Position numbers and translations under genes: made by a program. A stretch of DNA of 45,017 nucleotides from Pseudomonadota bacterium (lineage in GTDB: Bacteria; Pseudomonadota; Gammaproteobacteria; GRL18), in assembly GCA_015222495.1 (NCBI GenBank), contig JADFVK010000154.1, positions 1 to 45,017 of the forward strand, given 5' to 3'. A model generated the notes under the pieces. The model was given only the letters and a program-made list of their open reading frames with translations. It was not told the origin of the DNA and searched no databases. This document shows positions 5,323 through 14,090 of the stretch, piece by piece. Numbering within the stretch: position 1 is the first letter of the stretch; each line of letters starts with the position of its first letter.

Positions 5323-7596
5323 TTATATTAAATTTGCCACACTGAGCATTAGCCAGCGGGTACCATTGTAATCAAAACTCACTTGTACTCTTGCTCTAGC
5401 ACCACTGCCTTCTATATCAATTACTGTACCTTCACCAAATTTTTTATGTGTCACTCTTTGACCAATTGCAATATCAGCCTCATTCTCATCATAAGCACTG
5501 AATGAGCTCTTATTATAGGATGAAGAATTAAATGAGCTGATATTATTATTCACAGCTCTTACCTGACTAATCAGATCCGCAGGGATTTCAGATAAAAATT
5601 GTGATGGATAAGCCATTTCACTACGTCCATACATAGTTCGGTTTTCTGCATGAGTCAGATGGAGCTGTTGTCTGGCTCTGGTAATGCCAACATAACAAAG
5701 CCGGCGTTCCTCTTCAAGCTTTCCACCGACATAATCCTGTAGGGCATTTTTATGTGGAAATAAACCTTGTTCCACACCACTCAAAAAAACCAGTTCAAAC
5801 TCCAGGCCTTTAGCACTATGCAGAGACATCAACTGCACACACTCTTCCCATTCATCTGCCTGACCTTCCCCTGCTTCCAATGCTGCATGTGCTAAAAACT
5901 CACTCATAGGGTTAGTAAGCACTTCATCATCATTGTTACCCATCTCCTGAATACTTTCTTTTACCGCTTCAAGTAAAGGATCGCCTTCATCATCAAAGCG
6001 TTTAACAGCATTGATCAATTCATCAAGGTTTTCAGTTTTTGCCTGAGCACGTTCACTATTGTCTTTGCCATGAAATTCTTTTAATAATGACATTTCAATA
6101 ATATGTGTTACCTGCTCAGATAAACTCATCTCATCTGACTGGGTACTACAATCCAGTTCATCCATTAAGTCTATAAACTTTTGTACAGCAGTAGCCGCAC
6201 GTGCAGATAATTGTTTACTTTCTATTAACTCTTGTGCTGACTGCCATAAAAACTGCTGATTATTTTTAGCCGCATCACGAATTATATCAACGGTTCTTTG
6301 TCCGATACCACGGGTAGGTGTATTAATAATTCGTTCAAAGGCAGCATCATCCTGACGATTAGTAGCCAATCGGATATAGGCCAGAGCATCTTTTACTTCT
6401 GCTCGTTCATAGAAACGCAAGCCACCATAAACACGATAGGGTATACCACGTTTGACCAGCTCATATTCATGGGGTTGGGACTGTGCATTGGAGCGATATA
6501 GAATAGCAATATCACTACGCTTTCCACCATTGTCTACCCATTTTTCAATTTGACTTGCGACATAATTGGCTTCATCAATTTCATTAAAGGCTTTATAAAC
6601 CTGTAGTAATTCACCTTCACTATCATCAGTCCAGAGTTCTTTACCCAATCTATCACTATTATTGGCAATAACTGAATTCGCTGCCTCTAAAATATTCCCT
6701 GTAGAGCGGTAATTTTGCTCAAGTTTAATTGTTTCAGAAACTTTTTTCCCTGTTGAAGCGCCTGCATTAAAGTCACGGGAAAAATCACGAATATGCTCAA
6801 TTTTTGCTCCTCGCCAGCCATAAATGGATTGATCATCATCACCGACTACAAAAGTATTGATATGAGTATCTGGCAAATTATTACCACTGAGTACTTTTAA
6901 CCAGGCATACTGAATAGTATTGGTATCCTGAAACTCATCCACTAAAATATGACTGAAGCGTTGTTGATAGTGTTTCAGTACATGGGGTTGTTTAAGCCAG
7001 AGTTCGTGGGCTCTTAATAATAACTCTGCAAAATCTACCAATCCGGTACGCTGACAAAGTTCTTCATAGCGAAAGTAAACATCCAGCATAAACTCCCGGC
7101 CATGAAACTCCTGTGGATTGAGATGTTCTGCTCTATGACCATTATCCTTACAGTCATTGATAAACCACTGTGTCTCCCGAGGAGGATGTTGTTTCTCATC
7201 AATACCCATTTCTTTCATAATACGTTTAATCAAACGCAGTTGATCATCACTATCAATGATCTGAAAGTTTTCCACCAGTTTGGCATCCATCCAGTGGGCA
7301 CGTAACAGGCGATGAGCCAGACCATGAAATGTGCCTACCCACATATTACGCAATGGTGTTTTTAGCAGGTTTTCAATACGAAAACGCATTTCACCAGCAG
7401 CTTTATTAGTAAAAGTCACGGCCATAATACTATAGGGAGAAACATTTTCAATCTGTGCCAGCCAGGCAATTCGATGTACCAGCACCCGTGTTTTACCACT
7501 ACCAGCACCGGCCAACACTAGTGTATTCTGGGCCTCAGAACAAACAGCTTGTCGCTGTGCCTTATTGAGGGGGTCGATTATTTGAGAAATATCCAT
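5323..7596 (-). CDS. uvrD: DNA helicase II (UvrD/Rep superfamily 1A)
   Basis: A 757-aa 3'-5' DNA helicase for nucleotide-excision and mismatch repair. Motifs in order: LNKAQRQAV (Q motif), GAGSGKT Walker A, VDEFQDT (II), GDDDQSIYGWRGA (III), QNYRSTGNIL (IV), LMSLHSAKGLEFE (V) and YVGITRARQQL (VI). A C-terminal Tudor-like segment (VTHKKFGEGTVIDIEGSG) is typical of UvrD/PcrA. I start it at ATG 7594-7596 (MDISQIIDPLN), where homologues begin, rather than at an upstream in-frame ATG inside pgl. The pgl stop lies one base away (TAATATG), which suggests reinitiation. It is the last gene of the glk-pgl-uvrD run. Confidence 0.95.
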   Translation of the reverse strand: MDISQIIDPLNKAQRQAVCSEAQNTLVLAGAGSGKTRVLVHRIAWLAQIENVSPYSIMAVTFTNKAAGEMRFRIENLLKTPLRNMWVGTFHGLAHRLLRAHWMDAKLVENFQIIDSDDQLRLIKRIMKEMGIDEKQHPPRETQWFINDCKDNGHRAEHLNPQEFHGREFMLDVYFRYEELCQRTGLVDFAELLLRAHELWLKQPHVLKHYQQRFSHILVDEFQDTNTIQYAWLKVLSGNNLPDTHINTFVVGDDDQSIYGWRGAKIEHIRDFSRDFNAGASTGKKVSETIKLEQNYRSTGNILEAANSVIANNSDRLGKELWTDDSEGELLQVYKAFNEIDEANYVASQIEKWVDNGGKRSDIAILYRSNAQSQPHEYELVKRGIPYRVYGGLRFYERAEVKDALAYIRLATNRQDDAAFERIINTPTRGIGQRTVDIIRDAAKNNQQFLWQSAQELIESKQLSARAATAVQKFIDLMDELDCSTQSDEMSLSEQVTHIIEMSLLKEFHGKDNSERAQAKTENLDELINAVKRFDDEGDPLLEAVKESIQEMGNNDDEVLTNPMSEFLAHAALEAGEGQADEWEECVQLMSLHSAKGLEFELVFLSGVEQGLFPHKNALQDYVGGKLEEERRLCYVGITRARQQLHLTHAENRTMYGRSEMAYPSQFLSEIPADLISQVRAVNNNISSFNSSSYNKSSFSAYDENEADIAIGQRVTHKKFGEGTVIDIEGSGARARVQVSFDYNGTRWLMLSVANLI

Positions 7597-7597
7597 A

Positions 7598-8293
7598 TTA
7601 TTTTTTACTACTGTTAACTTGAGCATCATTATCAATGAGTACATCAATACCATTTAGGGCATCAATTTGTGCAATAGGTAGTTCATCACCGGCCTGCCAT
7701 TGTTTCACTGCTGTTTGTTTTCCAGCACCTGCGACTAAAACAACTAGTTTTAGGCTTTGAAACAATGCTTTTTTACTCAGGCTAACACGTTCTGAAGGTG
7801 GCTTTGGTGAATTAGAAATAGCATGTACTAACTCATGTTCATTATACTCATGTCCAGGAAATAAACTGGCCGTATGACCATCCTCACCTATCCCTAAGAG
7901 ACTGATATCAAAAGGTAATACAGGCTTAATCAATTGAGCATACTCTTTAGCAGCCTGCCCTGCTCCCTGCTCAGCATTAATCGGGTGAAAATTTTCCATG
8001 GGAAAATCCACTTTATTTAACCATGCCTGTTTAATCATCAAACTGTTTCGCTCCTGATCATTAGCATTCAGGCAACGCTCATCACCTATATAAATTTGCC
8101 AATACGACCATTCCTGAGACTGCTCAGCTAAGATTTCATAAATTCTTTTGGGTGTCGTACCGCCAGCCAGGAGTATTTTAAACACACCATGGTGTGAAAT
8201 AGCCTCCTGTGCTTTAAGTAAAATCCAGTGTACCGCAGAATGTGCAATTTCTTCAGCATTACTACGTTGATGCCAGCGTGTGTGATTGTTCAT
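7598..8293 (-). CDS. pgl: 6-phosphogluconolactonase
   Basis: A 231-aa cytosolic enzyme hydrolysing 6-phosphoglucono-1,5-lactone to 6-phosphogluconate in the pentose phosphate/Entner-Doudoroff routes. It is of the DevB/Pgl type: LLAGGTTPKRIYE near 42-54, IYIGDERC near 67-74 and LLGIGEDGHTASLFPGH near 131-147, with the length usual for the family. It follows glk by 36 bases and uvrD follows directly, so glucose phosphorylation and lactone hydrolysis are probably co-transcribed. Glucose-6-phosphate dehydrogenase is not in the window. Confidence 0.93.
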   Translation of the reverse strand: MNNHTRWHQRSNAEEIAHSAVHWILLKAQEAISHHGVFKILLAGGTTPKRIYEILAEQSQEWSYWQIYIGDERCLNANDQERNSLMIKQAWLNKVDFPMENFHPINAEQGAGQAAKEYAQLIKPVLPFDISLLGIGEDGHTASLFPGHEYNEHELVHAISNSPKPPSERVSLSKKALFQSLKLVVLVAGAGKQTAVKQWQAGDELPIAQIDALNGIDVLIDNDAQVNSSKK

Positions 8294-8329
8294 AATAGAT
8301 TTAATAAATTGATGGATTCGTTGTTTAAT

Positions 8330-9343
8330 TTAGTTGTGTAAGGACGCCGCATAAATAGCCGGGCCATAAAGTGCTGTTTTATCATTCATAATGACTTTAA
8401 CCGGCATTTTTTTTAACAAAGGTTCGCGCCTGCCTTTAGCCAGAAAAGCCTGCATAAAACGACCTGATTGTAATTGCTTGATGATTTTAGGTGCAATACC
8501 ACCACCGAGAAAAACACCACCAAGAGACATTATTTTCAGCGCATGATTAGAGGCTTCCACACCATAAAAATAAACCAGCCAATTCAGAGCCTGTTCACAA
8601 ACTTTATCTTTAGATTCCATTGCTGCCTGTGAGATTGCTGCTGCACTATCACCTTCCTGCATTTGCTTTGCTAACCATGCAGGGGGAACAGTATCAACTT
8701 CAATACATAAAAACTGATAAATATTTTCTAAGCCCATTCCGGAAACGATACGCTCCCAACTGACGTGTCCCTGATATTTTTTTGTTAAATATTGATGTAA
8801 ACGATATTCTTTATCTGTCTGAGCAGAGAAATCTGTATGTCCACCTTCTGAGGCAAAAGGCTGATGTTGTTGACCATCCCAAAACAGTCCGGCTTCACCC
8901 AGGCCTGTACCTGCTGCAATAATTGATATATTTCCCTGAGCTTGCTCATCACCCTGATTTAAAGTGATAAAGTCATCTTGCTGTAAAGCAGCAATCCCCC
9001 ATGCATTAGCTTCCAGATCATTGAGTAAGCTGACTGAATCCCAGTTAAATTGTTGTTTAATTTTTTCACCATCAATATCCCAGGATAAATTAGTGAGTTG
9101 GCAATAATTTTTTGTTACGGGGCCTGCCACACCAAAGCAGGCATTTTTAAAATCTAAGTCTTCTGTATGCTCATGTGAGTGTTCTTTTATATGCAGCAGA
9201 AATTTCTCAATAATGGATTCCAGTGAATGAAAATCTACACTATTCCAGGTGGCTTCTATTAATGATTGAACCTGATTATTCTCAACATTGAAAATACCTA
9301 GATTTGTTTTAGTTCCACCGATATCCCCTGCAAGCACAATCAT
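8330..9343 (-). CDS. glk: Glucokinase
   Basis: A 337-aa cytosolic ROK/hexokinase-fold enzyme phosphorylating glucose with ATP. The phosphate-binding DIGGTKTNLGIF is at residues 7-18. NDLEANAWGI near 109-118 carries the catalytic Asp, AAGTGLGEAGL lies near 144-154 and EGGHTDFSA near 168-176. Length and order match bacterial Glk. It opens the glk-pgl-uvrD group, with an ICMT-like gene 53 bases upstream on the same strand. Confidence 0.93.
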   Translation of the reverse strand: MIVLAGDIGGTKTNLGIFNVENNQVQSLIEATWNSVDFHSLESIIEKFLLHIKEHSHEHTEDLDFKNACFGVAGPVTKNYCQLTNLSWDIDGEKIKQQFNWDSVSLLNDLEANAWGIAALQQDDFITLNQGDEQAQGNISIIAAGTGLGEAGLFWDGQQHQPFASEGGHTDFSAQTDKEYRLHQYLTKKYQGHVSWERIVSGMGLENIYQFLCIEVDTVPPAWLAKQMQEGDSAAAISQAAMESKDKVCEQALNWLVYFYGVEASNHALKIMSLGGVFLGGGIAPKIIKQLQSGRFMQAFLAKGRREPLLKKMPVKVIMNDKTALYGPAIYAASLHN

Positions 9344-9396
9344 AATATTTCTCAGTTATGAATTTTGGATTATTGTACAGTTTTTTTAGATGTAAT

Positions 9397-10050
9397 TCAT
9401 CGCTTGTCTAAAATATATTTAGTCTCATCTAGTAACTCCTGCGCCTGCTTTTTACTGAGAATTTTCCATGGTAGGGGAATTATCCCTGCAACTTTCTGCT
9501 GATACTTTTTATATACTTCACCATGATAGGCAATAAGTTTACGCTCTTCCAGAAGTGAACCAAAAAAGAAGTAAGCAGTTACTAATAGGTAAACTAATAA
9601 TTGTACTGATGATACATCTCTTGTCCATATGAGCACTATAGCAAAAAAATACCAGGGATGACGCACATAACGATGAAAGGGTGAAATGTGGAAATTCTCC
9701 TGATCATGTACACTACTATTACGTTCTTTTAATTGCCGTATTCCCCAAAATTCTGCCAAGTCATAACATTGCAAAGAAACAATAAAACCCACTAAAGCCA
9801 GTACAGCAATTGCCGAAGTTATATAAAAACTGAGCCCCTGCCACTGCCATAAAACTTCTCCGGGATATAGAAACATAATTATAAGTAGGGGGATACATAG
9901 AATAATTGCCAGCACATTAAAAGCAAGTCGATAATAGGGCATTACAGCCGGCCATTTTATTGCAAGCCATTGCTTCAGCATGATGGAAGCCAGCAGTGAA
10001 TGTAAGATAAAATAAGCCAGAAATACCGCTATAATTAAAAAATATGGCAT
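9397..10050 (-). CDS. Isoprenylcysteine/phospholipid methyltransferase-like integral membrane protein
   Basis: A 217-aa protein with about five membrane helices. The C-terminal signature is FHRYVRHPWYF near 125-135, then EERKLIAYHGEVYKKYQQKV and a proline pair near the end. This R-H-P ... E-E ... Y-x-x-Y pattern defines the ICMT/PEMT-like methyltransferase fold, which binds S-adenosylmethionine at the membrane. The substrate cannot be told; the NnrU and methanethiol S-methyltransferase groups share the layout. It lies upstream of glk on the same strand but has no evident functional link to it. Confidence 0.75.
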   Translation of the reverse strand: MPYFLIIAVFLAYFILHSLLASIMLKQWLAIKWPAVMPYYRLAFNVLAIILCIPLLIIMFLYPGEVLWQWQGLSFYITSAIAVLALVGFIVSLQCYDLAEFWGIRQLKERNSSVHDQENFHISPFHRYVRHPWYFFAIVLIWTRDVSSVQLLVYLLVTAYFFFGSLLEERKLIAYHGEVYKKYQQKVAGIIPLPWKILSKKQAQELLDETKYILDKR

Positions 10051-10243
10051 AAATTCATTCCAATATTAATAAAAAAACAAAAAACTTTCTTTGTTTTATA
10101 GTGACTAAAACAGAATATACTAATAATCTATACAACCTTTGTTTTACTAGCTTTAAAAGGATTTTATATTAAAAAAATAAAATGAAAGCAGGTAATACAT
10201 GAACTACTCATCATTTTTTATCAAAGCCTTAGTTATAAAACAG

Positions 10244-10272
10244 TTTACGGACTATATTGATACTGCTAGAAT
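10244..10272 (+). promoter_or_regulatory. Probable extended -10 promoter upstream of the NapC-type cytochrome
   Basis: TTTACG (10244-10249), a 17-bp spacer and TGCTAGAAT (10264-10272, an extended -10 with TAGAAT) predict a start near 10279, about 90 bases before the cytochrome ATG. The surrounding gap 10051-10368 is AT-rich, with no gene that I trust. A reading frame from 10199 runs out of frame through the cytochrome gene and looks like chance. Confidence 0.4.
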
Positions 10273-10368
10273 ACGTTGCTACACAGATTTTAATAATAAC
10301 ATTTTAAGCCCTTTCGTTCCTATAATAAAAAATATAAATTGGAACTTTTTTGTAATAGGTAAAATTAT

Positions 10369-10968
10369 ATGGCTGATGATAATTCATCCCTCAACACAGA
10401 TAGTAAACCCCGTCTATTTTCACGAAAATATGTACTTTCTATTTTTATCATTTTCTTTGCTGGTGTTATTTCATTTGCAGGCTTTAATTCCATTTTAGCC
10501 TATACTAATGAAATGGAGTTTTGTACCTCCTGCCATAGTATGAAAGTCAACTTAGAAGAGTATAAAGAAACTATTCACTATAAAAACTCTTCCGGTGTTC
10601 AGGCAACCTGTTCAGATTGTCATGTACCGAAAGCATTTTTCCCTAAAATGAAAGCCAAAATCCTCGCCTATAAAGATGTTATGCATGAGATTCTTGGTAC
10701 CATTGATACCACTGAAAAATATGAGGCATATCGTTGGGACATGGCTTCACGTGTCTGGGAAAAGATGAAGGCCAATGATTCCAGAGAATGTCGTAGCTGT
10801 CATGACTATGACAATATGGAATTTAGTACTCAGGATCGCAGCGCACGAAAAAAACATCCACGTGCACAATTAAAAGGACAGACCTGTATCGATTGTCATA
10901 GAGGTATTGCTCATGAAGAACCTGATGAGCCTGATGATGAAGAGGTTGAAGCAACTAATGATAAATAA
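10369..10968 (+). CDS. NapC/NirT-family tetrahaem cytochrome c
   Basis: A 199-aa membrane-anchored periplasmic cytochrome. One N-terminal helix (about 21-42) is followed by four CxxCH haem sites: CTSCH 52-56, CSDCH 81-85, CRSCH 141-145 and CIDCH 173-177. This is the NapC/NirT/TorC-N layout; these proteins take electrons from quinol and pass them to periplasmic partners. The tail is very acidic. No nitrate, nitrite or TMAO reductase lies nearby. Instead it overlaps a periplasmic ankyrin gene by 11 bases and precedes fccAB, so it may serve sulfur-linked electron flow; that is inference from position. Confidence 0.88.
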   Translation: MADDNSSLNTDSKPRLFSRKYVLSIFIIFFAGVISFAGFNSILAYTNEMEFCTSCHSMKVNLEEYKETIHYKNSSGVQATCSDCHVPKAFFPKMKAKILAYKDVMHEILGTIDTTEKYEAYRWDMASRVWEKMKANDSRECRSCHDYDNMEFSTQDRSARKKHPRAQLKGQTCIDCHRGIAHEEPDEPDDEEVEATNDK

Positions 10969-11941
10969 TTCTAAGCACAAGTCTATTATAGCATCTTGCT
11001 TAGCTATTAGCTTATTTTTGGCATCCGCTCCGATTCTAGCGGGGAAGACTAAGTTCTCTGATCCTTCACCACGAGAAAAGGAATTGATGCAAGCTTCCAT
11101 GGTAGGTGATGTTGATATGGTTAAGTCACTACTTGATCACAATGTCAGCGCTAATGCACATGGTCGCTATGGCAAGAATGCTCTTATGTTTGCCATTGAA
11201 GAAGAAAATGAGGATGTAATTCAATTACTAATATCCAGAGGGGCTGATGTCCATATCATCACCAAGCCTGGCTGTACTGCATTAACATTTGCTGCCGAGG
11301 GTGGTTATGCTAGTATCACTGCAATGTTATTAGAAAAAGGGGTTAAAACCACTTCTAAAACACGTGCAGGCTGGGATGCATTAATGATGTCAGCCATCTA
11401 TAACCATCCTGAAGTATTAAAACAACTAATTGCTGCCGGTGCCAGTGTGGATACTCAGGATAAAGATGGCAATACACCTCTGATTGCTGCCGCACAAAGA
11501 GGCTACCTGGAAATAATTGATATACTACTTGAAGCAGGTGCTAATACGGAAATACGTAATCGGGATGACGGCAGTGCCTTAATGGTTGCAGCATCTCATG
11601 GACAGATTGAAATCATTAAAGCACTATTAGTTCGTGGTTGTAGTATTGAAGCACAAAGTAATGATGGTTCTACTCCCATTTTTTGGGCTAGTGAAGCTAA
11701 TCAAATTGAGGCGATGGAATTATTATTAAAAAGTGGTGCCAATCCAAATCATCAGGATATTAGTGGTAGTACCGCTTTAATAGAAGCCTATATACAAAGA
11801 AATTCTGAGGCTGTGATTATGTTGTATCGTTTTGGTGCTGATCCGAATATCAAAGACAATGAAGGACTTTCAGGTTTAGATTATGCCAAAAAAGTCCATG
11901 ACTTTGATAAAAACAAGCAACGAAAGAAACGTAAAAAATAA
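10958..11941 (+). CDS. Periplasmic ankyrin-repeat protein
   Basis: A 327-aa protein with a Sec signal peptide (hydrophobic IIASCLAISLFLASA, cleavage near AILA-G, residue 29), then about eight ankyrin repeats of roughly 33 residues with recurring G-A-D/N-x-N, G-x-T/A-L and A-x-x-G elements. It ends in a lysine/arginine-rich tail. Ankyrin arrays bind proteins; periplasmic examples next to cytochromes or catalases have been proposed to help their assembly or stability. I start at ATG 10958-10960 because the signal peptide begins there. Upstream in-frame Met codons lie inside the cytochrome gene. The 11-base overlap with the cytochrome suggests coupled expression. Confidence 0.85.
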   Translation: MINNSKHKSIIASCLAISLFLASAPILAGKTKFSDPSPREKELMQASMVGDVDMVKSLLDHNVSANAHGRYGKNALMFAIEEENEDVIQLLISRGADVHIITKPGCTALTFAAEGGYASITAMLLEKGVKTTSKTRAGWDALMMSAIYNHPEVLKQLIAAGASVDTQDKDGNTPLIAAAQRGYLEIIDILLEAGANTEIRNRDDGSALMVAASHGQIEIIKALLVRGCSIEAQSNDGSTPIFWASEANQIEAMELLLKSGANPNHQDISGSTALIEAYIQRNSEAVIMLYRFGADPNIKDNEGLSGLDYAKKVHDFDKNKQRKKRKK

Positions 11942-11952
11942 TTATTTTTTTA

Positions 11953-11981
11953 TTGACAAGATATTATTCCTTTCCTATAAA
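11953..11981 (+). promoter_or_regulatory. Strong sigma70 promoter of fccAB
   Basis: Perfect TTGACA (11953-11958), a 17-bp spacer and TATAAA (11976-11981) predict a start near 11988, giving an 80-base leader. The leader holds the small palindrome ATATTGTCAATAT (12000-12012), a possible operator, and a full AAGGAGG Shine-Dalgarno at 12059-12065. This is the best sigma70 promoter seen in the window. Confidence 0.75.
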
Positions 11982-12069
11982 TAGAAAGTCGGCATAACAA
12001 TATTGTCAATATAATAAGTAGTAGTAAAAAACTGATCATAAGATCAAAAAGATCACCTAAGGAGGATCT

Positions 12070-12663
12070 ATGAAATTAAACAAGAAAGTACTGGCTCTTT
12101 TAGTACTAGGTGGACTATCAGTCTCAGGTAATAGCATGGCAGGCACACCTAGTGCCCTGGATCTCGCCAATACTTGTGCTGGTTGTCATGGTGTTGATGG
12201 TAGCAGTAATGGACCAGCAATCCCTTCAATCGCAGGTGTTTCACCTGATTACTTTAAAGACGCGATGATGGATTATAAAGACGCTGATGGACGTTATTCT
12301 ACTATCATGGCTCGCATTGCTAAAGGTTATACAGAAGAAGAAATTGGTCTAATGGCGGGGTATTTTTCTAAGCAGAAAATGGTCCCTGCTGATCAAAAAT
12401 TTGATGCAACACAAGCCAAAGCTGGTGCTAAACTTCACAAAAAATATTGTGAAAAATGTCATGAAGATGGTGGTAAATCAGCGGAAGATGATGCGGGCGT
12501 TTTAGCAGGTCAGTGGACAGCTTACTTGCATTACACTATGGATGACTTCACAAATGGTCGCCGTGATATGCCTAAGAAAATGAAGAAGAAAGTTCAAAAA
12601 CTTCAGAAAAAAGATGCTAAAGGTATGGAAAAATTGCTTAACTACTACGGCAGCCAAAAATAA
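12070..12663 (+). CDS. fccA: Dihaem cytochrome c subunit of flavocytochrome c sulfide dehydrogenase
   Basis: A 197-aa periplasmic cytochrome: Sec signal peptide to about residue 24, first haem CAGCH at 36-40 in a class I domain, second haem CEKCH at 127-131, and a Lys-rich C-terminus. Two haem domains match the dihaem FccA of Allochromatium-type enzymes. It accepts electrons from the FAD subunit during sulfide oxidation to sulfur/polysulfide and passes them to cytochrome c. fccB follows 14 bases later with its own SD (AAGGAGA). An unusually good AAGGAGG SD and a near-consensus promoter suggest high expression. Confidence 0.9.
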   Translation: MKLNKKVLALLVLGGLSVSGNSMAGTPSALDLANTCAGCHGVDGSSNGPAIPSIAGVSPDYFKDAMMDYKDADGRYSTIMARIAKGYTEEEIGLMAGYFSKQKMVPADQKFDATQAKAGAKLHKKYCEKCHEDGGKSAEDDAGVLAGQWTAYLHYTMDDFTNGRRDMPKKMKKKVQKLQKKDAKGMEKLLNYYGSQK

Positions 12664-12677
12664 AAGGAGAGTTTCAT

Positions 12678-13979
12678 ATGTCAGGAATTTCACGTCGAAA
12701 TTTTATCCAGATAACAGGTGGCGCTGCTGCAGTTAGTACTCTGGGTGTTAGTAATATTCTATTGGCTGGCAAAAGTGCTGGTCATGTTGTTATCGTTGGT
12801 GGTGGTATTGGTGGTGCAACAGCTGCACGTTATATCAAACGTGCTGACCCTGCTGTTCAGGTTACTATTGTTGAGCCAAACAAAGACTACTATACATGTT
12901 TTATGAGTAATGAAGTCCTAAGTGGTCACCGTACTCTAGATTCAATTAAATTCGGTTATAAAAACCTTGAATCAATGGGTGTTAAAATCGTTCAGGACTA
13001 TGCATCAAATATTGATGCAGGTAAGAAGCACGTTGTCACTAAGAAGAGTGGTAATATTGCCTATGACCGTTGTATTGTTTCTCCAGGTGTTGATTTTAAA
13101 TGGGAAATGATTGAAGGTTTAGATGCTAAAGTTGCCGCAGAGAAAATCCCTCATGCATGGAAAGCAGGCCCACAAACAGCTTTGATGCGTAAGCAATTAG
13201 AAGCAATGAAAGATGGTGGAACAGTAATTATTGCACCACCGCCAAATCCATTCCGTTGTCCTCCTGGACCTTATGAGCGTGCTTGTCAGGTTGCTGATTA
13301 CCTTAAGAATCATAAGCCTAAGTCTAAAGTCCTTATTCTGGATGCTAAAGACAAGTTCTCCAAGCAAGGTCTATTTATGCAAGGTTGGAAAAAGCACTAT
13401 GGTTATGGCACAGATAACAGCCTAATCGAGTGGGTTAAAGGTGCTGAAGGCGGTATTATTGAAGGTGTTGATGCCAAAACTAACACTGTTACCGGTAGTG
13501 TTGATGAGTATAAGGGCGATGTTGTTAACATTATTCCTGCTCAGAAAGCTGGTAAAATTGCCTTTACTGCAGGTCTTGTGAATGATAAGGGCTGGTGTCC
13601 AGTTAATCAGCAAACATTTGAGTCTACTAAGCATAAAGATGTTTATGTGATTGGTGATTCCAGTGTTGCTTCTCCTCTACCTAAATCTGGTTATTCTGCA
13701 AACTCAGAAGCTAAAGTTTGTGCTGCTGCAGTTGTTGCTAGCCTACAAGGTAAGGATCCTGCGATTCCAACACTAGTCAACACTTGTTATAGTGTACTTG
13801 CACCGGGAGATGGTATTTCAGTTGCTATGGTATATAACTTTGATGGTAAGAAAATCCAGAAAGTTAAGGGGTCAGGTGGTTTAACACCTATGGACTCATC
13901 ACCAGCAATGCGAGCACGTGAAGAGCAATATGCTCATTCATGGTTCAGAAACATCACTGCTGATGTATTTGGTGGATAA
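12678..13979 (+). CDS. fccB: Flavoprotein subunit of flavocytochrome c sulfide dehydrogenase
   Basis: A 433-aa periplasmic FAD enzyme oxidising sulfide. The N-terminus has a twin-arginine signal (SRRNFIQITGG), so it is probably folded with FAD and exported by Tat. The dinucleotide-binding GGGIGG is near 41-46. YYTCF (Cys74) aligns with the cysteine that links FAD covalently in the Allochromatium enzyme. Cys194 (FRCPPGPYERAC) and Cys370 (NTCYS) keep the spacing of its redox pair. The FAD-site VIGDSS is near 324-329. All key residues are present, so the enzyme should be active with FccA. Confidence 0.95.
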   Translation: MSGISRRNFIQITGGAAAVSTLGVSNILLAGKSAGHVVIVGGGIGGATAARYIKRADPAVQVTIVEPNKDYYTCFMSNEVLSGHRTLDSIKFGYKNLESMGVKIVQDYASNIDAGKKHVVTKKSGNIAYDRCIVSPGVDFKWEMIEGLDAKVAAEKIPHAWKAGPQTALMRKQLEAMKDGGTVIIAPPPNPFRCPPGPYERACQVADYLKNHKPKSKVLILDAKDKFSKQGLFMQGWKKHYGYGTDNSLIEWVKGAEGGIIEGVDAKTNTVTGSVDEYKGDVVNIIPAQKAGKIAFTAGLVNDKGWCPVNQQTFESTKHKDVYVIGDSSVASPLPKSGYSANSEAKVCAAAVVASLQGKDPAIPTLVNTCYSVLAPGDGISVAMVYNFDGKKIQKVKGSGGLTPMDSSPAMRAREEQYAHSWFRNITADVFGG

Positions 13980-14025
13980 TTTAGTTTAGAGCTTTTATTT
14001 TAAAGTTCTTTACGATTAACATCTG

Positions 14026-14062
14026 AAATGCCAATTCTTTAATCGGAATTGGCATTTTTTTT
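14026..14062 (+). terminator. Intrinsic terminator of fccAB
   Basis: A perfect 12-bp stem (14026-14037 with 14046-14057), an 8-nt loop and a T-tract to 14062. It lies about 50 bases past the fccB stop and before the radical SAM gene. One of the clearest terminators in the window. Confidence 0.9.
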
Positions 14063-14090
14063 GCCTGTTACTTAATGATAAGATAAGCAC

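Noticed and set aside
10199-10498. Plus-strand 99-codon frame before and into the NapC-type cytochrome
   Set aside because: It runs out of frame through the signal-anchor part of a convincing tetrahaem cytochrome gene and has no recognisable features beyond chance hydrophobicity.
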